From Clostridiales bacterium (GTDB lineage Bacteria; Bacillota; Clostridia; Monoglobales; Firm-18), in contig JAIRSR010000150.1 in assembly GCA_031255355.1 (NCBI GenBank), positions 1 to 7,576 on the forward strand: 7,576 bases of DNA. The letters run 5' to 3'. Position 1 is the stretch's first letter, and the number at the start of each line of letters is the position of its first letter. The translations under genes and the position numbers were made by a program. A model generated the notes under the pieces. The model searched no databases. It was given only the letters and a program-made list of their open reading frames with translations, and was not told the origin of the DNA. Below, piece after piece: positions 1-5,669 of this stretch.

Positions 1-1563
1 AAAATAAAAGGCGTGTGCGCCGTGACCGTCAAAGCCGTACACATCATGCACCACGTTGTTGCGCAGAACGCCGCCTTGCCGCGTCCAGTCGCGCCCGGTG
101 TAGTACGCCCCCGCGTCGCTCGTTTCCTTGCAAACGTCGTAAATTTCGCAATTTTCTATCAAAACGTCGTTCGCGCCGGTGGTAATCGCGCTGTGCGGGC
201 CGTCGTGTATGACGCAGTTGGAAACGCGGAACCCGCAGCCCTCCAGACTAATGGCGGGAACATATGTCTTTATGGACAGCGCGAAGCGGGTAAAGTACGA
301 ATTTTCCACAAAATGCCCGCTTGGGGTGAGGGTAATACGATCCCCGCCCGTCAGAAAAACGCCGCCCTTGCCGAGGTCGTAAAAATCACTCCCCGCCACG
401 CCGCAATTTTTGCCGCCCTTGATGTTGACCCCTTGTCCCCCGAGGTTGCGGAACGTACAGCCGCGAACCAGTATATTTTCGCTGTTGTTCACCACAATGC
501 CGGAAAAGCAACTGTTTTCAAAAGTGATGCCCTCGACGATTACGTTGGCGCAGTTTTCAAACCGCAAAAATTCCTTGTCGGCGGAAACAAACTGCACCGC
601 CGCGCCGCTCAAATCATACGGCGGGTAAAAATACAAAATCCCGGTCGCGCGTTCCAGGTACCACTCGCCCGGCGCGTCGATTTCCTCTAACAGGTTAAAG
701 GCATAGTACCGCTTGCCCTTTGCCATGCCGAACGATGTACTTTGCGCCAGGGTGAACTCCCTTTTTTGCGTGTCTAATTTTTCCACTTTCAGCGAATCGT
801 CGTACCAATCCCACGCCCAAAAGCCGTGCAGCCAAATCTCGTTCGCTTTTTTCCAGCGGTCGGGTACGTTTTCTAAATATTGAAACACGCCGCCGCTTCC
901 GTCGCTGCCCCGCGCGGAGGTGATTACAGTGCCCGTCATGGCGTAATCGTTGTTCGGCCACCGCGCCAGCGTCTGATTGAAGCCGTCCACGTAAAGCGCG
1001 GCGGTGCCGGGGTCTTCCTTGGTGTAGGTGTTGGAACGGTACACCGCGCCGTAATCCTCGATGCCCATTTTCCGCAAATTGACCTGTAACACCTTGTTGC
1101 GCACATTCTCGTAAAGCCGCTCCTTAATCAAAGGATTCACCACGGGGGTAAACGCTTCGGAGGGTATGTCATAGCCGCCGGTAAAGGAGACCTCCGCGCC
1201 TTGCGCCGCCTTGTAAATAATCTTTTGATTTTCGCCGCCGCTGTCGCCTTTGGAAAATACCGCCGTATCGGTCAAGCGGTATGTTCCCGCCGCGAAATAA
1301 ACGGTAATATCCCCCGCGCGGGTCTTTTTCAAAGCGTTTGCCTTTGCCTTTGCCGCGCCGATTGTCCGCAACGGCCGCTGTGCGCTTCCGTCCGCGCCGT
1401 CCTTGCCGTTCGGGGATACGTACACCGCCGCTTCCGTTGGTGTATCCGCTTCTGCCGCCGTCACCGTCGCCGCCGCCCCGAACGCGGAGGTTAGCAGCGC
1501 GGCGGATAACAAAAGTACCGCGCTTTGTTTGATTCCGTTGCCTTTGATTCCATTCCCTTTCAT
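1..1563 (-). CDS. Secreted right-handed parallel beta-helix protein, second paralogue (3' end beyond window)
   Basis: The frame is open for 521 codons from ATG 1563-1561 to base 1 with no stop, so the C-terminus is missing. Residues 1-39 form a signal peptide with an odd N-terminus (KGNGI twice), a hydrophobic stretch AVLLLSAALL and an Ala-rich cleavage region. Residue 47 onward (VYVSPNGKDG) starts the pectate-lyase-like entry strand typical of these proteins. Stacked coils run from about 333 to the edge. It aligns throughout with the upstream beta-helix protein: LARWPN, GFWAWDWY, DAPGEWYL, LGGQGV, GGKNCGV, IHDGPH (452-457), TGRDW (489-493) and GAHAFY near the edge. It lacks that protein's extra N-terminal sandwich of about 65-70 residues. 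The start overlaps the previous stop by 4 bases, with GAGG 7 bases upstream. Fold and export are confident. The role is probably a polysaccharide hydrolase or lyase, possibly GH141-like, but this is inferred only. By analogy roughly 175 residues should lie outside. Confidence 0.9.
   Translation of the reverse strand, partial: MKGNGIKGNGIKQSAVLLLSAALLTSAFGAAATVTAAEADTPTEAAVYVSPNGKDGADGSAQRPLRTIGAAKAKANALKKTRAGDITVYFAAGTYRLTDTAVFSKGDSGGENQKIIYKAAQGAEVSFTGGYDIPSEAFTPVVNPLIKERLYENVRNKVLQVNLRKMGIEDYGAVYRSNTYTKEDPGTAALYVDGFNQTLARWPNNDYAMTGTVITSARGSDGSGGVFQYLENVPDRWKKANEIWLHGFWAWDWYDDSLKVEKLDTQKREFTLAQSTSFGMAKGKRYYAFNLLEEIDAPGEWYLERATGILYFYPPYDLSGAAVQFVSADKEFLRFENCANVIVEGITFENSCFSGIVVNNSENILVRGCTFRNLGGQGVNIKGGKNCGVAGSDFYDLGKGGVFLTGGDRITLTPSGHFVENSYFTRFALSIKTYVPAISLEGCGFRVSNCVIHDGPHSAITTGANDVLIENCEIYDVCKETSDAGAYYTGRDWTRQGGVLRNNVVHDVYGFDGHGAHAFYF
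1531..1560 (-). repeat. Tandem 15-base repeat in signal-peptide n-region
   Basis: Codons 2-6 and 7-11 of the second beta-helix gene are two 15-base copies differing at two third-codon positions, so both encode KGNGI. This adds a neutral-to-basic extension before the hydrophobic core. It looks like a small slippage duplication. Confidence 0.75.
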
Positions 1564-3848
1564 TCCGCTGCCTCACTTTCCCGCCATTGATCGGCGTACA
1601 CGCCGATCCCGTCCCTGTTCACCGCGCCAATCTCCAATGTTTGCGGGTACTCCGCGTTGCCGCCGAACACGCCGCTTTCCTCCGCGTAAGCCGTCACGCT
1701 GATTCGCCCTGACCGATACAGCGTGTTCCCCGTAAATTCATTGTACTTCGGATAATTCGGCTGATCCCACGGTATTTTGTCCAGCCGGCGGTAAAACGGA
1801 AACTCCGCCGTTGGTTCCGCGTCGTACTTCCGCCACGCCTCGCTTGGCGGAACGCTCACCCGCGCCGCGTCGTCCTCCGTGAACATCGCGCGGTAGTTGG
1901 AGCGAAGCGTCCCGCCCGGCAAGGCGTACGTGTCAAAATTTTGAATATTGCGCTGCCAAACAGAATGTTCCGCGTCGATAACCGTGTTGCCGCTGACCGT
2001 CGTATTGCGCCCGCCGTGCATAAACACAGCGGAGTAGACGTTGTAAAATATGTTATCGCTGACGGTGTTGCCGGAGAGCATATCATCCAAATACACCGCG
2101 TGCGCCCCGCGTCCGTTCTTTCCGTAAATATCATGGAAGTAATTGCCGCGAATCACATTGCCGCATTGCGTCCAATCGCGCCCGCCGTAAATCGCGCCGG
2201 CATCGTCGCTGTTGCGGCACAAATCGTAAAATTCGTTGTTCTCGATGAGGTGGTCGTTCCCCGAAAGCGCGATTCCCATATGCGGCCCGCTGTGGATCCT
2301 GTTGTTGCGGGCGATGTTCCCGGCGTTGGTAAAGTAAATCGCGGGCGTGTACGTGGCACTCTCTAAGCAAAAATCGTAAATATCGCAATTTTCAACAAAA
2401 TGCCCGCCCGCCGTAAGGGTTGCCCTGTCGCCGCCCTCCAGACGAACGCCGCCGCGCCCGATGTTGTAAATATTGCCGCTTAAAACGCCGCAGTTTTTGC
2501 CGCCGAGAATCCGCACCCCTTGCCCCCCAAGCCCGCGCAAGGTACAGCCCTCGATTACAACGTTTTCGCAGTCCTCTATCAGTACGCCGGAAGAGCGCGA
2601 ATCCGCGAGTTCCAGCCCCTCGAAGCGAAGGTTCCCCGCGTTTTTCATCGCGATTATCGGTGTGCGCAAAAAGGTGAGCGTGACGCTTGTTCCCGGCGAT
2701 AACGCCCCGGCGGGGGGATAGTAGTACAAAAAGCCGCCTGTGCGGTCTATATAAAACTCCCCCGGCGCGTCCAATTCGGACAGGATATTATAAAAATAAT
2801 ACTCCTGCCCCGCCGCCACGCCGTAGGCGGTCTTTTCGCCCAAGCGTACTTTGTCGGAAGTAACCGCCGCCCGAAGCGCGTCCTCATACCAATTCCACCG
2901 CCAAAAACCGCGCGTCCAAACGTCCTCGCCGCGCCATTTTTCCGCAGGATCGAACCCAAAATTATGCGCAAATTCCGTCGTCCACTCCTCCCCCGCCGAA
3001 GCGGGCGTTACCGCGCCTGTTTTCAAAACGCCGTCGTTCGGGTACCGCGCCAAGGTTTGCGGTTGACCGTCGGCATACAGCATGGTGGAGGACGGCGTGT
3101 CCGAAGCCACCGTAAAGGCGTTGGAGCGGGTGACTTCGCCGAAGTCGGTAATCCCCAAGGCGTTCAAATCCGCGCGAAGCACCCCTGCGGCGATATGGTT
3201 CGCGGGAACAAACGCCTCAGGGGGAAGCGTGTACGCGCCGTTCACCGTCACTTTTTCGCCGTTGTACGCGGCGTATACCACCGGGGAATCGGCAAATCCC
3301 GCGTCCCGCGCGTCAAAGGACAGCGTTTGATTCATCGTATAACTGCCGCCCCTGATGTAAACCGTTGCCCCGCCGTAGGGCAAGCCGAACGCGTGTTTTA
3401 GCCGCCGTACCTCGTCTTTTGCGCGGTCTATCGTCCGAAACGGCGCGGAAAGACTGCCGTTGTTCGCGTCGTCGCCGTCTGTGGCAACGTAAAACTTCAC
3501 CGGCGCGTCCCCCGCGCTCACTTGCGCGGAAACTTCACTGACGATCCCCGCAAAGCCGTCCGATACGATTTTCACTTTCCGCTCCGCGCCCGGGCGCAGC
3601 ACGGTCAACGTGCCGCCGAACGCCGTAACCGCGCCGCTTTCCTCTTTGACGCTGACGGAAATCCGCAGGTAACGCCCCGCCGCGCCGTTGTTTTTTACCA
3701 CGACTTCCGCGAAGTTCCCCTCCGCCGTGACAGAGACGATTTCTACCGCGCGTAAGTACGGCGAAGCATCTGACGGTGTTCCCGCCAGTATTCCTATCGG
3801 CGCAAGCGCGAAGCAGACCAACCACAGCAAAGCAACGCGTATTTTCAT
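1560..3848 (-). CDS. Secreted right-handed parallel beta-helix protein, complete
   Basis: The protein has 762 residues. A signal peptide covers 1-22 (MKIRV, then a hydrophobic core, ending LAG). Residues about 30-116 look like an Ig-like beta-sandwich. FYVATDGDDANNGS (119-132) begins the pectate-lyase-like entry, and about nine coils run from 402 to 640. Conserved-looking sites are GPH (521-523), DAGAIYGGRDW (549-559) and VYLDD (585-589). The acidic pair D588/D589 and D558 are the best catalytic candidates by resemblance to GH141-like and related beta-helix enzymes, but I cannot confirm a family. The tail (640-762) is not repetitive and has no SLH, sortase or dockerin signal, so anchoring is not encoded here. 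ATG 3848 was chosen because it overlaps the SLH gene stop as ATGA and has GGAG 8 bases upstream; a GTG at 3857 in the same frame is less likely. A polysaccharide-acting enzyme is likely, substrate unknown. Confidence 0.92.
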   Translation of the reverse strand: MKIRVALLWLVCFALAPIGILAGTPSDASPYLRAVEIVSVTAEGNFAEVVVKNNGAAGRYLRISVSVKEESGAVTAFGGTLTVLRPGAERKVKIVSDGFAGIVSEVSAQVSAGDAPVKFYVATDGDDANNGSLSAPFRTIDRAKDEVRRLKHAFGLPYGGATVYIRGGSYTMNQTLSFDARDAGFADSPVVYAAYNGEKVTVNGAYTLPPEAFVPANHIAAGVLRADLNALGITDFGEVTRSNAFTVASDTPSSTMLYADGQPQTLARYPNDGVLKTGAVTPASAGEEWTTEFAHNFGFDPAEKWRGEDVWTRGFWRWNWYEDALRAAVTSDKVRLGEKTAYGVAAGQEYYFYNILSELDAPGEFYIDRTGGFLYYYPPAGALSPGTSVTLTFLRTPIIAMKNAGNLRFEGLELADSRSSGVLIEDCENVVIEGCTLRGLGGQGVRILGGKNCGVLSGNIYNIGRGGVRLEGGDRATLTAGGHFVENCDIYDFCLESATYTPAIYFTNAGNIARNNRIHSGPHMGIALSGNDHLIENNEFYDLCRNSDDAGAIYGGRDWTQCGNVIRGNYFHDIYGKNGRGAHAVYLDDMLSGNTVSDNIFYNVYSAVFMHGGRNTTVSGNTVIDAEHSVWQRNIQNFDTYALPGGTLRSNYRAMFTEDDAARVSVPPSEAWRKYDAEPTAEFPFYRRLDKIPWDQPNYPKYNEFTGNTLYRSGRISVTAYAEESGVFGGNAEYPQTLEIGAVNRDGIGVYADQWRESEAAE
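1571..1574 (-). promoter_or_regulatory. Ribosome binding site of the second beta-helix gene
   Basis: GAGG sits 7 bases before ATG 1563, inside the last codons of the upstream gene. It supports this ATG, whose A is shared with the last sense codon GAA and whose TG begins the upstream TGA stop. Confidence 0.6.
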
Positions 3849-5518
3849 TCGTTCCACTCCATCGCGAGCGCGATTACCTTAGCCGCCTCCGCGCGTGTGG
3901 CGTACGCCAAAGGCGCAACCTCGTTGCCGCCTACGCCGCTGATCATGCCCCGCGCCGCCATAACGCCCAACGCTTCCCGCGCGTAATCCGCTACCATGCC
4001 GCTATCGGCAAAAGTCAATTCCTCCGCGCCGCCGGGCGTGATTCCCTTTGCCAAAAGAGCGCGGTACAGCATTACCATCATATCTTGGCGGCTAATCGGC
4101 AACCCTACGCCGAACGCGTCCTCCGAAACGCCGTTGACGATCCCCGCTTCCGCCGCCGTGGAAATATATGGCGCGTACCACGCGTCGGGGGCTACGTCGG
4201 CAAACTTCCGCTTGCCGTCCGTTTGCCCGAACGCGAACGCCGTTACCGCCATTTTCACAAACTGTTCCCGCGTGACGGAGGCCTCCGGTTCAAACCTGCC
4301 CTCCCCAACGCCGTTGACAATTTGCAGGCTGTACAACTTCCCGATATACTGCGCCGCCCATTCCGACCCGCCAAGGTCGCTGAATATGCCGTCCGCGCTG
4401 TCGGGCGGAAGCGGCTGCGGAAGTTCCCTGCCCGCGCCGCTCCCAAACGCCGTCGTATTGCCTGACGGAACGCCGCCGCCCGGGGAAGTGGTTTTGCCGC
4501 TGTTGTCACTTTTGTTTTGCGCGTCATAGGCGGCCGTTACCCCGCCGTTAAACAGCCTGTCGATGTCAGAAACTTCCGAAATACCGTTCCTGCCGTCGAT
4601 AATCGCCTTAAACGGAAGGCTTTTATCTTGCAACGCTTGATATTTTTCGCCCGTGTCGAACGAGAGTGCCGAAGCCGCCGTAAGCGCGGTGTAGTTTTGC
4701 GCGGCAGGCCATGCCGCCGTTTTGAAAAACGCGATCAGTATATTTTCCGTATACGCCCGCTGAAAATCCGTGGGCGAGCGGTACTCTTTCCCCGCCGTAA
4801 GCGCGCGAAACACGGACTTTGCCGCGTCCGCGCCCTCCGCGTCAATCTTGTAATAGTCGCCGCCCGGCGCGGTGATGTCCACCCCTAAAATACCGCCGTA
4901 TTTTTTGACCACCTCAAAAAACGCCGCCGCGCCGCTTCCGTCCGGCTCCGCAGCCTCCACGCGCACCAACGCCGCCGCCATATGGTACGCGTCGATCAGC
5001 GCGTCCGAATCGGCGTACCCGCCCGACGGCCTTTGGCGGAAAATGAATTGCGCCGCCTTGATTTTGTAGTCGTCGGGAATCCCGTCGTAGTCGTCCATAT
5101 TCACAAGGGTGTTGCCGTCCGCTTCCAGCAGACGCTTGACTTCCTCCGCGCTTGCCGCCGCGTTGATTCCGCTGAAAAGCGCGGTGTTGCGGAACGTAAA
5201 AGTAACCTCATACGCCGCCCCGCCCGCCGCCGCCGAAACCGTGTACACGCCGGACGGCGCGGAACGCGGCAGAGTAAAGCCGAAATCCGCGCTGCCGTCC
5301 GCGTTTGCGGAGGTCTCCCCCGCTTTCACGAAAGGTCCCGCGGGCAGCGTATCCCCCGGGGCGTACACCGTGTACGTCACCGCACACCCCGCCGCCGCGC
5401 CCGTCAACGACGCGGAAACTTCATACCCGCGCACGGAAGCGGTAAGCGCCGCTTCCGCAAACGCGGAGGTATGTATGACGGCAAGGCTAAGCAAAGCAGT
5501 CAGCACTATCCTTTTCAT
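3845..5518 (-). CDS. SLH-domain cell-surface protein with helical repeats
   Basis: The 557-residue protein starts with a signal peptide (MKRIVLTALLSLAVIHTSAFAE). Residues about 24-110 form an Ig-like domain (TYTVYAPGD, GVYTVSAAAGG). Residues 114-335 hold three diverged helical repeats of roughly 75 residues, each ending in a similar helix (YADSDALIDAYHMAA, YRSPTDFQRAYTENI, ISEVSDIDRLFNGGV). A Gly/Ser/Pro-rich linker (336-377) leads to three SLH domains at about 378-430, 437-490 and 500-553. Their TRAE-type motifs are TREQ (R417), SRQD (R477) and TRAE (R542). SLH trimers bind pyruvylated secondary wall polymers, so this protein should be tethered to the cell wall with its N-terminal region outward. 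It opens a run of three overlapping genes; the next start lies in its own stop (ATGA). Possible roles are a surface scaffold or glycan-binding partner of the beta-helix proteins. The SLH call is firm; the partner role is inferred. Confidence 0.93.
   Translation of the reverse strand: MKRIVLTALLSLAVIHTSAFAEAALTASVRGYEVSASLTGAAAGCAVTYTVYAPGDTLPAGPFVKAGETSANADGSADFGFTLPRSAPSGVYTVSAAAGGAAYEVTFTFRNTALFSGINAAASAEEVKRLLEADGNTLVNMDDYDGIPDDYKIKAAQFIFRQRPSGGYADSDALIDAYHMAAALVRVEAAEPDGSGAAAFFEVVKKYGGILGVDITAPGGDYYKIDAEGADAAKSVFRALTAGKEYRSPTDFQRAYTENILIAFFKTAAWPAAQNYTALTAASALSFDTGEKYQALQDKSLPFKAIIDGRNGISEVSDIDRLFNGGVTAAYDAQNKSDNSGKTTSPGGGVPSGNTTAFGSGAGRELPQPLPPDSADGIFSDLGGSEWAAQYIGKLYSLQIVNGVGEGRFEPEASVTREQFVKMAVTAFAFGQTDGKRKFADVAPDAWYAPYISTAAEAGIVNGVSEDAFGVGLPISRQDMMVMLYRALLAKGITPGGAEELTFADSGMVADYAREALGVMAARGMISGVGGNEVAPLAYATRAEAAKVIALAMEWNE
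3857..3860 (-). promoter_or_regulatory. Ribosome binding site of the first beta-helix gene
   Basis: GGAG lies 8 bases before ATG 3848 and within the codons for the last residues (MEWNE) of the SLH gene. It favours ATG 3848 over the in-frame GTG at 3857, which would overlap the site itself. Confidence 0.65.
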
Positions 5519-5530
5519 GGTAAAAGTCCG

Positions 5531-5540
5531 CCTTTCCTCC
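5531..5540 (-). promoter_or_regulatory. Ribosome binding site of the SLH gene
   Basis: The purine run GGAGGAAAGG precedes ATG 5518. GGAGG is 17 bases from the ATG, which is long, while AAAGG is 12 away. An in-frame ATG at 5545 lies upstream of this site and would add the charged MSEERRTFT before the signal peptide, so 5518 is preferred. Confidence 0.6.
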
Positions 5541-5547
5541 GACATGG

Positions 5548-5578
5548 CCGAAACACCGCGCAAGGCGGCGCGTTTCGG
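5548..5578 (-). promoter_or_regulatory. Leader hairpin upstream of the SLH gene
   Basis: CCGAAAC (5548-5554) and GTTTCGG (5572-5578) form a perfect 7-bp outer stem. Inside it a CCGC/GCGG stem can form after a small asymmetric internal loop, capped by about five bases. The hairpin lies 7 bases upstream of the purine run that acts as ribosome binding site. No T-run follows on the minus strand, so it is not a standard intrinsic terminator. It could stabilise the mRNA 5' end, protect against upstream read-through decay, or act as a control element. Confidence 0.55.
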
Positions 5579-5585
5579 GAACGCC

Positions 5586-5613
5586 GTTTTATATCATTAT
5601 CATACTACAAAAC
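5586..5613. promoter_or_regulatory. Imperfect dyad over the candidate promoter
   Basis: On the plus strand GTTTTATA (5586-5593) and TACAAAAC (5606-5613) are 8-base arms that match at 7 of 8 positions as an inverted repeat, separated by 12 bases. The spacer holds two ATCAT units. The dyad covers the candidate -10 box and so is placed like a repressor operator. It is AT-rich and could be chance. Confidence 0.3.
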
Positions 5614-5627
5614 CGCCGTATTTCCTA
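5599..5627 (-). promoter_or_regulatory. Candidate sigma-A-type promoter for the SLH/beta-helix operon
   Basis: On the minus strand TATGAT (5604-5599) matches TATAAT at five of six bases. TAGGAA (5627-5622) matches TTGACA at only three of six, with 17 bases between. The site is in the only AT-rich stretch of the window and would give a leader of about 75 bases containing the hairpin. The weak -35 suggests either an activator-dependent promoter or a false call. Confidence 0.35.
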
Positions 5628-5669
5628 TAGCACTTACTTGACATTATCCGCAACAAATTTGCAAGATTG

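Larger units (their letters stand above)
5519..5669. other. Intergenic region between jelly-roll gene and SLH operon
   Basis: This 151-base gap is the only sizeable non-coding stretch. After the TAG stop of the upstream gene there is no GC-rich hairpin with a T-run, so read-through from the jelly-roll gene into the SLH gene is possible. It contains the candidate promoter, dyad, leader hairpin and ribosome binding site listed separately. No small gene with a convincing start was seen. Confidence 0.7.

Noticed and set aside
13..690. Long plus-strand open frame of 225 codons at the left edge
   Set aside because: It is antisense to the second beta-helix gene, whose minus frame has a signal peptide, recognisable motifs and a full-length paralogue. 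High GC at third positions empties the opposite strand of stops.
1169..1576. Minus-strand frame starting just upstream of the second beta-helix gene
   Set aside because: It is out of frame with the paralogue alignment and gives low-complexity Arg/Gly sequence.
5543..5563. Upstream in-frame starts of the SLH gene (5563 and 5545)
   Set aside because: They would put an acidic/charged stretch before a standard signal peptide and precede the ribosome binding site; 5563 also lies inside the leader hairpin.
5638..5643. Perfect TTGACA on the plus strand
   Set aside because: No acceptable -10 box follows at 16-18 bases, and it would drive antisense transcription into the jelly-roll gene.
5649..5663. 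Possible terminator after the jelly-roll stop
   Set aside because: Only a 4-bp GCAA/TTGC stem with no T-run; too weak to call.
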